Notes under the pieces: model-generated
The model's database searches: none
The model's input: the letters and a program-made list of their open reading frames with translations, nothing else
What the model was told of the DNA's origin: nothing
Origin: Solea solea
Taxonomy: Eukaryota > Chordata > Actinopteri > Pleuronectiformes > Soleidae
Length of the DNA stretch: 64,000 nt
NCBI RefSeq assembly: GCF_958295425.1
Contig: NC_081140.1
Coordinates: forward strand, 10,361,698 to 10,425,697
Direction of reading: 5' to 3'
Shown: piece by piece, positions 38,771 to 53,204 of the stretch
Layout: each line of letters starts with the position of its first letter
Numbering within the stretch: the first letter of the stretch is position 1
Made by a program: the position numbers and the translations under genes

Positions 38771-41700
38771 CTATAAAGTAGAGAGTATGAAAACATTCAG
38801 CTCACCAATGAGCGTCAAGCCTTGGTGCTGGTTCAGTATAACTGACGTTTCCTCTTCCTCCTCCTCCCCCTCCTCTTCTTCCTCCTCTCCCCACTCTGCA
38901 ATATTAGCCGGGGGGATGCACTGCTCCAAGAACAGGTCCTCGTCATCGTCATCCAGGTCCAAGTTCTCCGGAGGCCAGCGCAGCTCTCCGCTCTCCACCT
39001 CGCTCACCTCCGTGGGTTCCACCACAATGGAGGGGAGACGTTCTCTCCCAAGTTCCTGCTCCGGGCTGCTCAAGGACGTGTCTGGACCCAGGATGATCTC
39101 AACAGGGTCAGGGAAGATCTGAAGGAGAAGGTAGAAGAGGGCAGGCTGTGAATTCGGTAGGAAAGCCACACTGCTTTCCTAGTGGAGCAGCACCAACATG
39201 CTCCAGTCTTGATCTTATTTTTCAAAGAGTTCAAAGCTAGAAGCCTATATTGTTGTTTTTCAACAGGTGAACATTGGAAGTTGTTTACTTATTGTTTCAG
39301 CACTTCAGTTCAGCAATCTCTGACAACCCTGTATTAATCTTGTTCTGGTTTGATTAACTATTGGATTGGTCATGGTATGATGATGGAACACACCTGGAAT
39401 GGCAATCTCTCATCTGTCCTTTTCATGTCTTCACAGTTTGGGTCCTGGCTGAACATCTCCGGTGTTGCTCTGCAGAAACAGAGTGTGGATATAATGAGAG
39501 TAGAACATAACAATACAGATCCAATTCTAGCATGGACGCTTTATCTACATTTTGTTTCCTTTGCACATCCACTTTACTCTCTTTATTTATTTGACTGGAA
39601 GTATGGATAAAAGCACTGTTCTTTCTTAACTAAATGTAACCAGTGTCATGTATATAGGATGTCTGTAGTTTTTGTCCCTGGTTAGGCTTCCATAGAATAA
39701 TTACCAATAATTACATTACCACAAACTAATAAAATAAAATAGACATGAACAATTAACAATATATACAAGGCTATCACAATTGACATTCACCGATGACTTG
39801 AGACAGTGCTTCTAATAATGACTAAAATCAAGATTATTTAGCTCAAGGCCAGTGTTCACAGATTTGCCATGTTTAAGCCATAGTTTTGTTTCTCAGTTAA
39901 AAGCTTCAAACGGTTAAAAAAGGTGATTTCTGATGGCTGAGTTCGCTAGATCTATGTACTTTTCATTTAAAATCCCTGCACACCAATATAATTATTCTTT
40001 AAATGTGGAAACTCTTGCAGAAACTCACAGAAAATCCCCTTCAGAAATACGTTTTAGTATGACAGTAACAACATCGTGATAACACTTTTCAGAATGTGTT
40101 GGTTTTAGGTTATTTTGTTTTATCTCAACATCAACATCCTGTGTTGATTTAGATGATTCTGAATGACATCATCAGAATCCAACGTTTCTAGCTTTTGGTT
40201 GGTCTTACGTGTCAGGGCCGGTGAGCAGGGGACAAACACGCTGAAATGCAGTCATAGTCTGGATTAGAACAGAGCTATAATACGGATTGATACCAATATG
40301 GATTAAATCCTCTGATGCTCATATTTCAGTCTGACTGAATCAAACCTATGAGCCTCTGTGTTACATCAGAGCCACTACAGTATTAGCCTCCCCTTTACAA
40401 ACCAAAGTCCCGCATGCTTTTCTTTCAGCTGATCCTGCAACCTTTATCAATGCACTGCATCAAGTGGTCTCAACTGTTTCAGACAGAAGCACACGCCTGC
40501 GTCCATATCTAAACTCATTCTATTTAAAGTCTCTACAAGAGCTAACAGGGGGGATTAAGTAGAACTGAGGATCTGCCTGAATCCTCTTTTCATCCTTCTC
40601 TCCTGCCCCCTCTCCTTCTTCCCTGCTGTGTAGTGTTTGCTCACTCTGTTTAAGTACCAATCATGGTAGAGACATGCTGCGATGACACCGTCGCTCGAGC
40701 TTTAAGCAAAAATGACAAAATCTAATGTATCTGTAGTGTGTGTCTGGTACTTTTTGATATCAGTGTACAACACGTACGCCTGCGTCTCTCCATGTACTAG
40801 TCAAATGATTTGTTTCTGACATCTTGTAAACCCACTGCAAGAACATGCTTGATCTTATCTCCATGACTCTTGCACGCGTGCACATTTTTTGTACAGCGTT
40901 CTCAGTGAGGACACACGTAGACACTTACCTTAACCTTAGCCATCACAAATGAATGCTTAATCCTAACACCCTTAACCTAAAAAGTCTTAACCCGTTAACG
41001 GCCCTTTAAAGGTGTGACAGAATGTCAGGACTAGCTATATTGCCCTCACATTCACAAAAAGTCCTTGTTTAATATGGCTTATAAGTGTTTTTAGTACACA
41101 CACACAGTTTGCATTTGTCTCTCTATAGCTGTGAGGACACTCATAGACATAATGCATTCCTTAGCCCCAAAAACCATCACCATGCCTAACCCCAAACCAC
41201 CTAACCTAAACCAAAACCAAGTTTCTAAACCTTTTTGTGAACTCTGTCTTAAGACAATCGACAGAGAGAGCGTGTGTCAAACAGGAAATGTGTAAAGATA
41301 GCATCACCATCAAAGTATCCTCGTATCTCACCTTCTCTTCCACTCACTCAATTGTTCTGAACATCATTTACTTTAACAGATTCCGAGTTCATTTATTACG
41401 GCAAACGAAGAAACACTAAGTCAGTTTACACAACAGATAAAACGAGGACACCCTGTTCTCATCTCAACAAGATCAGCTTTAGGAGGAGTCTGTCATTTTT
41501 TTGACCCACTTGTGAGCGAGTGCACGGCGCTGCTACAATGTTCAATTTCTGATATTATGCTGCTGACAAATGTGGCACGATAAGCTGTGTGTGTGTGTGC
41601 GCCACCTGGGATGGAAACTTTCAGCAGCTATTATGATGAAGAAGCAGCTTAACCTCCATGTAATCCCACACATATACACTGCCTGTGAACACCTGCACAC

Positions 41701-42384
41701 TGCAGCTCAGTCAACAGTCAGTCTTTGTTTGTGCGCCGCCGCGCTCTGTTTTCTTATTTAGAAATGCTGTGCATAAAACAGTGAATATAGTGTTACAACC
41801 CCGAGCTATATGATCAGTGAAACGTGCACCTGGGTGTTGACAGCTGAGCTATTATCAGAGCCATCAGGAGGATGTGGCTCTGAGAACGTTTCCTTGCGAC
41901 ATGTCGTTTTTAAATGCACCTTATGAAAGAGTGTGGCGGAAACTCTGAAGAAACATTGACCATGGGTTTTTCCAGTTTGATTTACACAATTTTAACTTCA
42001 AAGGACCTTGACAGTTTTTTATGGCATTTATAAATTCACGATGACCTGAGGTGACATCTCAAAACCTTCAGAAAATCCTTACATATATTCAGATACAAAC
42101 ATGCTTTCACACACGCAGAGAGAGACACGTTAGCACAACTATTCTTGTTTGGACCCTGCATTGACCCCCATGTCCTCTTACCCCTCAGGTGCAGTCAGAC
42201 AGATGTCTTCTCCATCTTGGCACAGGTCCACAGTGGCAAAGCTCAGCTCCTCCACGATGAGTGGCGGTGACTCGAGTGGGGGTGAGCTCCCACAGCCTTC
42301 CCCCTCCGCAGAGCCCTCAGCGAGGCTTGTGGCCTCCAGGGCGAAGCCTGGCTTGTGGGTTGCTTGAACCCTCAGAGTTTCCAA
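38771..42384 (-). CDS. LBH domain-containing protein (Limb-bud-and-heart family)
   Basis: Small acidic transcription-cofactor family protein. Exons on the minus strand: 42182-42384 (start METLRVQATHK), 39394-39469 (ATPEMFSQDPN), 38806-39118. Phases match: GG|A, then phase 0. The third exon carries IFPDPVEIILG and RLPSIVVEPTE then VESGELRWPPE, closely matching the LBH signature. An Asp/Glu-rich tail follows (DLDDDDEDLFLEQ and a run broken by one Gly). A good donor (cattg|gtgagc) lies at 38805, so another exon may follow further down. If it is not used the frame stops at 38771, giving 208 aa. LBH itself is about 105 aa, so this is a longer relative. Which LBH paralogue it is was not determined. 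The long intron is 39470-42181. Confidence 0.8.
39470..42181. other. Intron 1 of the LBH-like gene
   Basis: No coding exon was recognised. A cctaacc-rich fish repeat lies around 40920-41230, containing phrases such as gtgaggacactcatagacat and ataatgcattcc. The rest is AT-rich unique-looking DNA. Confidence 0.6.
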
Positions 42385-42633
42385 ACCTTTAGAAGATGGT
42401 CAGGTGGTAGAGGTGTGCCTGGTGTCCTTTTACAGTCAGAGCAGCACCATGTCACTCGTCCAGATCAGTGCTGAGTCTGCCTGCTCACCCACAGCCGACA
42501 TGCACTCACCAGTCTCCTGTGAATCCCACTCCCTTCCTCGTGTCTCTCTCAATACCCCTCCCTGTCCCACCCCACCCCACCCCACTGCCAGGCTTTGGAT
42601 TAGCGTCTCTTTCGATTACAGAGGCTGGGTGGG

Positions 42634-42731
42634 TGACGTCAGCCAGGCTTGACGGTCTACTCTGATGAGTTGGCACACTGGGTCGTTTGGTGCATCTGTG
42701 AGGAAACACATATAAATACACAGTATATATA
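42634..42731 (-). promoter_or_regulatory. Candidate promoter of the LBH-like gene (TATA and CRE)
   Basis: A TATA-like TATATATA is at 42724-42731. A palindromic cAMP-response element TGACGTCA lies 82 bp further in the transcription direction (42634-42641), about 250 bases before the start codon. The CRE would lie just after a TSS set by that TATA. The assignment is inference from position; (TA)n runs are common here. Confidence 0.4.
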
Positions 42732-42983
42732 GGGCACACAGTTGGCACACGGCACAAACTGTTGATGGAGGCTCAACCAACGGACTATAACTGCTCACAA
42801 AATAATCATGGATATTTTATTAATAACTTACCTTCTATATTCTCCAACATCTGTCAGTTTGTCGCTCTCTCTTTCCCTCCCTCTTATTTTTCAACTGTGT
42901 GTTGCTGCTCCGTGTGTGGATTTAGATTTGGGCGATTCATGGAATTAGCCCAGGGATCAAGGGCTCATGGATGGGGCGGGGTT

Positions 42984-43013
42984 TATCTATCTATCTATCT
43001 ATCTATCTATTTA

Positions 43014-43073
<60 letters not shown>

Positions 43074-43099
43074 TTACTATCTATATATCTATCTATCTA
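42984..43099. repeat. (CTAT)n tetranucleotide microsatellite
   Basis: About 116 bases of CTAT/ATCT repeats with two TTACTAT interruptions. The long frames that read as YLSI repeats here are artefacts. Confidence 0.95.
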
Positions 43100-43173
43100 G
43101 AAAGAGGAAAGGCCTTATGTTTCATGAAGCATTTCCTGCTTCTTCAGAATTGCACAGTCGAATGAAAGAAAAA

Positions 43174-43176
<3 letters not shown>

Positions 43177-43216
<40 letters not shown>

Positions 43217-43251
43217 TGTGCGCGCGTGTGCGTGTGTGTGTGTGTGTGTGT
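43177..43251. repeat. (TG)n microsatellite
   Basis: A 75-base TG run with a few CG and TT interruptions, 80 bases from the CTAT repeat. Confidence 0.95.
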
Positions 43252-44273
43252 AGTATGTGCAGTCTTCTACTCTAGTGATGTAGCAAGGACACAATTCCTG
43301 TTTTGACACACCTGCACACAGCCAGAGGTAGAAGTACCACAACTGAGTGTGTGGGAATAATGATGTCATATTTTCTTACTTTATTCCGCTCTTAACCTCC
43401 CCTCTAATTTAGGTTTCATCATGCTCTTTATTGGTGCAGCAGCACTACAACAAGTGTATCGCGTTATGTCAAACAAATGTGATGGTTGGTTCAAACTTTT
43501 AAGAGAACACAAATGATCTCAAATATCTCAAACATAATTAGACACGATGATTAGAAAATGTGCTTGTGTCTAACTTAGAGATTTAATATATTCATGGTTC
43601 ACTTGTGTCGTTCATCATATACTTACATATCAGATTTAAAACACATTCAGCTCTGTGATTGTGAACGGTTGAAGACAATTACCATGGCATAAACCTGTCG
43701 TTATTGCTCAGTAAACAGGTATTGAGAGGCTCTATACAAACATGAGACTCAAGCTTCTGTTTGTCACTGCAAACATTTGATATTTTTCCTTCGAGTTTGA
43801 AATAGCCAAAAATTACTGAACAGAAAAAGAAACAGTAGAAGTCGAACCAAGAATTATTCTTCATTTAAAAAGAAAGCATTCTTGCATTTTTATTTATTTA
43901 TTTAGTTTTCTCAAAATGAATTCCCTCTGGCTTTGAAACAACAAGGATGGAGAACTGAATGAACTGGTTCCTCCTTCAAACCAGGTGAGCAACTTCGCTC
44001 TGTGTCTCTGCTCATCTCTAACATTCTGCAGCACTCCCCTGCAAGACAGCAACAGGTAAAACAAACTCTTAGTTCCATAGAGATTGCATGTGCTTGTTTT
44101 GCATCTTTCATTCTGTATATTTGTTGTATGGTGTGGTAACATGTGTTGCATCATGTGTATAAATCCCTGGCTTTAAAAGCCTGCAAAGCTGTCAAACACT
44201 GTGGGGATACCATTAACATATTACAGCTGTTTGTTGTGATTCACAGACGTGCTCATCATCTGGAGTTTAAGTC
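43252..44273. other. Upstream region of the C1q-domain gene
   Basis: No coding exon was recognised. An acceptor-like ttctgcag (44032 area) and a donor-like caacag|gtaaaa (44056) could bound a 5' UTR exon, and ttcacag near 44240 is a plausible acceptor for the first coding exon at 44274. These are guesses. Confidence 0.35.
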
Positions 44274-45029
44274 ATGGAATTTTCCCCTCGCCGTGGAGAC
44301 AATGTTTCTCCCTCAGGTAAAAAAAACAAACAAAAAAAAAGCTCTCTATTTTCAGCTCTCTCAGACATTCATAGATTTAATATTATAATAATTAGGAGGA
44401 GAGGGTAGTTATATAAATTCTCAATAAAAACAATCTGACGTGTCTCCTGACATTTAAAATGGACTTCATTTTTGCATGCTATTCTCCACCAATTATATAA
44501 AATGTTGGCTCTTTTGCACAGCAACTCTTTTTAAATATTTCGGCAGGAAAACCACAGGAGATGCTGATCAGATGTGGCTTTGTGAAAGGAAACGATCGTG
44601 CTGATAAAATTGTTGCTTGTTTTGACAGACCCGGGCCCTGTGGCCTTTACAGCCAAGCTGGACGTCTGTGACAGCTACCCAAAACACTCTGGAGTCCTGA
44701 AGTTCACCACTGTTGTGGTCAACGAGGGAGACAGCTACAGTCCTGACACCGGCATCTTCATGTGTCCTGTGGAGGGCTTGTATCACTTCACCATACACGT
44801 GTCTGTCTACGGGCGTGGACAGTGTGCTATATTCAAGAACGGAGAGAAAGTGGTGTCTCTGTATCACACCTCCCTCCCTGACAAATGTAGCCAAGTGGCC
44901 AGTGTCAGCAGTGTGGTGAAGCTGTCCAAGAATGATCAGGTGTGGGTGAATCTCTGGGGGTGTGATAGAAACGACATCTTTGCGAGTGTAGACAATGACA
45001 CTGTCTTTGTTGGAGTACGTTTGAGTTAA
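44274..45029 (+). CDS. C1q-domain protein, short (complement C1q/CTRP-like)
   Basis: The second exon (44629-45029) encodes one complete globular C1q domain: GPVAFTAKLD at its start, then VLKFTTVVVNEGDSY, TGIFMCPVEGLYHFTIHVSV, and VWVNLWGCDR, ending DNDTVFVGVRLS. Such domains trimerise and bind ligands at the cell surface or in plasma. The preceding exon (44274-44316) reads MEFSPRRGDNVSPS and joins in phase (g|ac), giving 147 aa. There is an in-frame stop just before this ATG. That exon is less certain: no signal peptide and no collagen stalk are present, so either the protein is one of the leaderless teleost C1q-like proteins or the true first exon was missed. Confidence 0.75.
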
Positions 45030-45506
45030 GAGTGTCAAAAGGAATTTCCTTTATGCACCAGCAAATTTGTGACTAATGTGTTAATTTGATACACAAATGT
45101 GGCAATGGTTTGATGCAGAATGTACATTATTAACACCAAATAATATGTTTCATTTGCATGAATTATGTGTGTCAGTCAATACATATTAACAAATTATCAT
45201 TATTATTATCATTGTTATTTACGGAAGAGTATAGGATTAAGGCCACATGTGAAAATTATCTGGAAGCAAAATTAAAGAGATTAAAGTCAGACTTCTGAGC
45301 AAAAAGTCAGAATTACAAATGTAATATCAGTTTTTATTTTGTTTTATAAAATACTACTTAATACTCTTCCATAATTATTTAGCTTTATAATGATAATGAT
45401 TATTCTTTTTGTATGGACTCGCAGCTATTTTTGATGACATCAAATCATTCCCCTCCAAGCCCGAAGGAGGCGCTGTTTCAAAAAAAAGACCTCGTTTTGT
45501 GGTTAA

Positions 45507-45516
45507 CGCATGCGCA
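45507..45516 (+). promoter_or_regulatory. NRF1-like site in polr2i promoter
   Basis: CGCATGCGCA closely matches the NRF1 palindrome and lies about 120 bases before the polr2i start codon. A gcgtcacg element is nearby (about 45570). NRF1 sites are typical of housekeeping promoters. Confidence 0.45.
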
Positions 45517-45632
45517 GGTGATGTGTTTCCAAGCGGTTGGATAATCTGACCGCGGTGTAAAGTGACTGAGCGTCACGTTTGTTGTATTGTTGTAAGTTAT
45601 TCCACCAGTATTTTTTATTTTATTTTTGTACA

Positions 45633-47567
<1,935 letters not shown>

Positions 47568-48081
47568 AGCTGGTGAAGATGAAGAGGGCGGACACTTGCA
47601 TCTTCAGTATTTCTGTTCCAAAAAAGCTCCAGTGGACAATTTTTTTTCCTACCAGTTTGTTGTTAAACAGAAGCTTGTAGATTCTGAAATGATCGGTTTG
47701 TGAATATATTTTTTTAGCAGTTGTCATTTTCAAATGTGTTTCATTAGATTAAAAGGAATCACTTGTTTCAAATGTGTCTGACTTTTTTATTGAAACATGT
47801 ATATATCTGTAAATATTCACACCAATAACTGTAGCCTTTCCCATCTACAGTTATTGTGATTTTGAAGCAGTTACAGTTTTATTCCTACTTCCTCCTTTTT
47901 TTCAAATGTATATTCCAAACCAGTCGTTGTGTAACTTTAGACTGTGACTCAGCTGACATGAATGTTGGATAATGAATTGCCCATAAAGGTGTACTTCCCA
48001 TGACCACGCCTCCTGAAAAATCTTCTTTGATAATCCTGCTGCACACTCTACTGCTGGTCACTCTACTTAAAACTCTACAGA

Positions 48082-49552
48082 ATGATGGAACGTAAAGGTA
48101 TGACAATATAATTACCTTCTGCAATACGTGTGCTATGATGACATGAGCTGACTTTTGTGTTGGAAATGCTTCTGACCATTTCACGCCGCCTTTCAGTGGA
48201 CATCGTTGAAAGGGCCCAGTGGCGAGCAGCAGAACCTAAACAAACAGAGAGACTGAAAAGCTCAGCGCGAAGAGTTATAATCCACCATACTGCCCTGCCA
48301 GGCTGCAAAGGCCTGGAAGAATGTAAGCAGCAGATTTTCAGCATTCAGAGAGGACATATGGTGGACAGAGGCTTTGATGACATTGGATACAAGTGAGTAG
48401 CTTTGCCTCACAAGAAAACAAATATTTGATTCAGGCTTCAGTCATGTATAGTCATGTCAGTTCTGTTTGCGCCGCTAAATAATAACCTGTATATGTTTCA
48501 GTTTTCTCATCGGACAAGATGGCAGAGTGTTCGAGGGCAGAGGCTGGGGTGTGGTAGGGGCGCATTCCAGAGGCAACAATCATGACTCAGTGGGGATTGC
48601 TTTCATGGGCAATTTCAACAGTAAGCACTTTTTTTTTTTTTTTTTAACTATTATGTTGTGGCAACAACAAAAACACATGTGTCCAGCAGGGCTGAACATT
48701 TTGGGCAACTTATCTTTTAATGCAGTTTTACCTGACAGATGCTGTGATTCTATTTTTGATTGTTCGATGCCAAATTAATGGTTTAGTTTGTAAAATTTAG
48801 GTGAAACTATTCTCAATTGTCAGAAATTGATTATTAACAAAAGCAATTCTCAATTTCTACATGTGTACAATCACCTGCTTGTGTGAATTGTTGTTTTTCG
48901 TTATCCTAGAATGAGCCTTTTTTTTATTAGAATTAGTTAATTTTGATTGGATTGGATGCCTTGCTCAGGGGCACCACACGCCTTTACTTGTACTGGGACC
49001 ACCATGTATTTACATTTGATGTTTTACATCTATAAATAAGGTTTTGAAACCTGGTGCAACAAATTATATGGCAACTCAAATCACAATTATTAAATAAGTA
49101 AAAAAAAATGTCCCGCCCTGATATTTACTTTGTGGTTGCGAGTATGCCAGGATGAAAACTTCTTTAGATATGAGCTGCCTATGATTTGCTTATTTTTTCT
49201 TTCTTTCTAACCGAACAATCAAAAATAGCACAATTATCAGAAAAGCATCTTGGTGATTTGCTAATTATTTTTGTTTCAAGTAGCAGTTTCAATTAGTTGT
49301 TGCCAAGCATTCAGCATAATAATAGCAGGGAGAGCTGGCAACATGGAACATTAATGCTACTGCTTTTTGACTTCAGATGACTCTCCAAGCAAAGACGCAA
49401 TACTGTCAGTCAATCAGCTGCTGCAGTCTGGAGTTTCCCGAGGCTTTTTACACGCAGACTTCTCTCTGTTAGGACACAGAGATCTGGGAAACACTCAGTG
49501 TCCAGGAGAGAATCTTTATGCTGCACTGGCACAACTGAGGGGCACTACATAA
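48082..49552 (+). CDS. Peptidoglycan recognition protein, short, amidase-competent
   Basis: N-acetylmuramoyl-L-alanine amidase fold that binds and probably cleaves bacterial peptidoglycan. Exons: 48082-48097, 48197-48392, 48502-48620, 49377-49552; 168 aa. The start is [14 protein letters not shown]. The VIIHHT block supplies the first zinc histidine (35 or 36), with Tyr70 in DDIGYNF, His144 in LLGHRD and Cys152 in TQCPG: the full T7-lysozyme-type zinc site. The Cys42-Cys48 pair is the conserved PGRP disulfide. [15 protein letters not shown] is a family block. No signal peptide is seen at either of the two leading ATGs, so the product could be cytosolic or non-classically secreted, as has been described for a teleost short PGRP. 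An alternative upstream signal exon was not found. Human PGLYRP1 lies in the matching 19q13 region, but orthology to a given PGLYRP is unclear. Confidence 0.92.
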
Positions 49553-50049
49553 AACATGCTGCAGTTGCTGACGGAGGACTCTCGCCCTCTGGCACTTACA
49601 CTTCAACATTTGGTGTAAACGGGGTATAAATGGTAAAGCACGGACCTTTCACTGAGAGAAATGCTTGTAAAGTGTTGTAAAAGGAAGAAGTCCTACAGGT
49701 TTCACAACATGATCACGGTCTGTTGCTCATTTCACAGAGGAACCAGTCTCAGAGGATGAGACTTACAGACAAAATATGAATAACCTTTTAAGCACAGCTC
49801 TTAACTTTATATGGTGGAATTAGACATTTTATTTAACAAAGACTTACTTGATATTATTGTTCGTGCACTGTATCATAAACATTTCACATTAATTAAACCC
49901 CATTTTCTTTCTATTTTACCTTTTGAAGGTCTTTTGAAAATAAAATACCGATTGTTTCTAATATTATTTGATTACATTACTATAAGGTATTCTGTCTGTT
50001 TTTGTTTTTTCGCTTTGAAACCAAGAAGGTCACATTTATCCATGAGTAG

Positions 50050-50050
<1 letters not shown>

Positions 50051-50080
<30 letters not shown>
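50051..50080. repeat. (GCT)10 trinucleotide repeat
   Basis: Ten perfect GCT units. They create poly-Ala frames on both strands that have no other protein-like sequence around them. Confidence 0.9.
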
Positions 50081-50081
<1 letters not shown>

Positions 50082-50604
50082 GGATTTCCACATCTGGGTC
50101 GCAAACACGAGCAGCATAGGAGAACAGAATACATTTAAATAACAAAAGATCTGAGGAGATTACAAGTCCTGAGACAGCAGTGCAAGCTTTCTGCAGCAAC
50201 ACAAACATTCCCAACAAGTGTTCACTTGTGTGGACGGGCGTATCATGGGAACAGTTTGCAGTCGTCATGACTAATGTGTTCTGTAGAACTCAGGTTAACT
50301 GATTATTTCTTTTCTGACTATGTCTGGAAATGAGCAAGGTGTTGTCCCAGCTTAGGTGAAGTAAACAGCTGAATTGTAATTGGTCAGTGTGTATGTACAG
50401 AATGGCCTGGTATCTGTGGTGGTTTACATTTACCTGTGAGTTATCATACCAAAACTTGAAACTAATTCCAATTTTAACTTTTGGCATAAATTTTACTGTG
50501 TAATGAAGGGAAGGCCTTTCTCTTCTAGAGGTTAGTTTTTTTTTTTAAGATTAAATATTTAGTTATTATGTGTTTGTCCCTGCAGCAAGAAACCTGATTT
50601 ATCC

Positions 50605-51340
50605 TTTATTTAACCAGGAAGGTCCCATTGAGATGCAAGATCTCTTCCTCCAGAGAGTCCTGGTCAAGATAACAGCATAGATAGTACAAATAGTTTCAGA
50701 AAATAAAACTCACAACAGAATATAAAATTAGACTAAAAAAGAGAGATATAATAAGAAGTATAGAAGTATACAGACCATACCAACAAGATCCTTCATACGA
50801 ACCCCTCAAAAAGGTTACGTGAAACATGTTTCTGTCATGACGGTCCATACAGTGCCTTTGAATGTGTTTAAAGAAGTCATGTCTGTAGTGAAATTATGTT
50901 TTGCAGCTCATTCCGTGTCCATGGTGTAGAAGGAGGAAGCAGTTTTACCGAATTCTGAGTTCATTCTGGGAGCATTTAAAAAAAAAAAGTTGAGTGGCAG
51001 ACCTAGTGCTGTAGTTGCTGGTGCGATATGATAAGAGGCTAGAAATATACACAGGAAGTTTACCTCACAAGGCTTTGATAGCAAAAATCAGCATATACAT
51101 TGTTCCTCCTCTGGGTTAGGTTAACCAGAGTGTATAGCAGCATGATATACAGAGTCCAGTTTCTGAAGATGAGATGAATCTGCATGCATGTAAATCACAT
51201 CACCATAATCTGACACAGACAAGGATGCATACTGTGCAGTTCTCTTTCTTGCCTCTAGGGGAAAGCATTTCAGGTTCAGGACAGCTTCTTTAGAGAGCAC
51301 ATTCAGTCAAAAACAAAATCTCAGGCACAGATGAACAGCT
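50605..51340. repeat. Interspersed repeat of a teleost family
   Basis: The phrases taaccaggaaggtcccattg, agatgcaagatctcttcctc and agagtcctggtcaagataac recur widely in fish genomes. It is non-coding, and the right boundary is approximate. Confidence 0.55.
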
Positions 51341-51967
51341 TTGGTAGAGTCACAAGACTCAAAACAATGGAAAATACACAATATGGATGAATGGTGTCAC
51401 ATACAATACATAGACAAAGACCCCAGACCATTTCACACTGTCTTTCTGGATGAGAACCAGCCTGAATCTGTAGCAGCGACACACAGTTAAATCATTTATT
51501 TAATCAAAATACAAAAAGTATTTGTATTTAGGAAGTCTGCAGGGAAAATGCTGCCTGAACATGTGGATGAACTGCAGTGTCTACATACATGGGAAAGCCC
51601 TGTGGGTATTTCCTCTCTGCAGACTTTTGACATGTTACAAAGCACAGGTGTAAGTGTGGCCGAGTTCCATTTAGCTGCTTCCTGGTGCCTGAGTCACGTC
51701 TGCAAAGGGACACTTGAACTGAACAGAGCAGTATTTGTCAGTATCAGTATTACTATGACACGTCGAACTGTCTCGTCTGCTTGGATACAAGCCAATTAAA
51801 TATCATTAAAACACTAAAATAAACACCAGTATTCGTTTGTGCAGCTGCAGCTGTAATGTGAGTTTAGTTTTGCTACTGTGCCAATTATTTGTTTTAACAA
51901 ATAGCCTCTGAAAATATGGGAAAGGGATATCACCTGAAATGTGTACATAAATAATGGTTTTGATTTT

Positions 51968-52311
51968 AAAGGTCCAGTCTGTAAGAATTAGTGACGTCTT
52001 ATAGTGACTCCTCTGATCATCAGTCATTGATTGCCAGTCACAGGGCCTTCACTTACCAGACAGGGTGTTATTTGTCCTTGTTTGCCTGAATAAAAGTTGA
52101 ACAAAAATAAAATTTCTTTAGTTTGTTCTTTTAGGCCGCAGTAGAATCACAGCACTGCGAGATCTCGGCCTTCAGAAAGCGAGGCCTTTGGCTGTAGTAG
52201 ACTGAAAAGCTTATTCTGAGGCTACAAACTCATTTTATTTGAAAGGAACAATTAAAAAAAACCTTATCTGCCAATAAACACACTGAATGTTACACACAAG
52301 ACCTTTAATCA
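51968..52311. repeat. MITE-like element with TTAAAGGTC ends
   Basis: The left end ttaaaggtccagtctgtaag and the right end gttacacacaagacctttaa are imperfect inverted repeats. A similar end (ttttacacactggacctta) occurs at about 56612-56633, and taaaggtccagtgcga at about 26681. Nearby phrases such as gccgagttccatttagctgc (about 51660) recur in reverse near 56200-56225, so two related repeats flank the foxg1 paralogue. Confidence 0.55.
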
Positions 52312-52580
52312 GAGTAAATATTAATGTGGCATGAAGGGAAGTGAGGCCCAGAGCTGCCTGTTCTTTGCACTTATTTTAGTAACAAAGAGATGTTTCAAAA
52401 TAAGGAGATTTTTCTCACACCGTTCATGTTTATTTAAAATCGTGTAATAATCTAAGTTTTAGGAACAATCACCCTGCCATATATTTGATGAGGTGTTACA
52501 CAACACACTGTTGTCAGGGCCTATACTGACAAGATCAGCTCAGGCTTTGTCTTTCTTTCCTTATTTTATGCCAGATTACA

Positions 52581-52589
52581 GAGAGAGAA

Positions 52590-52640
<51 letters not shown>
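52581..52640. repeat. (GA)n microsatellite
   Basis: Sixty bases of GA repeats with two AAA interruptions. Confidence 0.95.
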
Positions 52641-52645
<5 letters not shown>

Positions 52646-53204
52646 AGCCCAGAGGGAAAGGCGCGTGTGAGAGGGTTGAGTTTCATGAGTCATGAAAAGT
52701 GTCATAATTGAACCTGAGTTCACAGATCAGTCACACTGATTGACATTGTTGCACCTCCTTCTTTTGGCACAGCAGCGCAGAGTCATATTCCGTTACCTGC
52801 AGATCACGAGTGAGATTATTGTGTCTTGTATACTAGTGTTGCCCAGAAGTGGAGGAATGAATGGTCTTCTTGTGGCGCTGCTTTAGTTTTTTGGAGAAAA
52901 CATATCTTTATGTAAAACAGCTGTTTCCTAAAATGAAGATTTGTTCCGGCGGGACAAACTCTGCTTACGTCACCATAAGGTGCAGCAGCAGAGTAATCCA
53001 CTACTTTTTGTAGGTAACGTGTCCTGCAGGCTTTCTGTGATCATGCGCATGTGTTGTCGCGCTGTCTGGCCAGTGCGTCTCTTTGGATCCTCACCACTTT
53101 GAATCAGCGCCTCTTTGCTCCGCGCAGCTTTCACTCAGTCGCTCATTTCCTATTTTGAACTTCTGAAGGCTTTTTTATTATAATTATTATTATTATTGCT
53201 TGAA

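Larger units (their letters stand above)
49553..53204. other. Intergenic DNA with repeats, foxg1-paralogue 5' flank
   Basis: No gene was recognised. It includes (GCT)10 at 50051-50080, a teleost repeat at 50605-51340, a TIR element at 51968-52311 and a (GA)n run at 52581-52640. The last 250 bases before 53205 are unique and more GC-rich, and probably carry the foxg1-paralogue promoter. Confidence 0.6.

Noticed and set aside
42762..43275. Open frames reading YLSI repeats
   Set aside because: They are translations of the CTAT and TG microsatellites.
49811..50268. Poly-Ala frames on both strands
   Set aside because: They come from the GCT repeat, with no other protein-like sequence.
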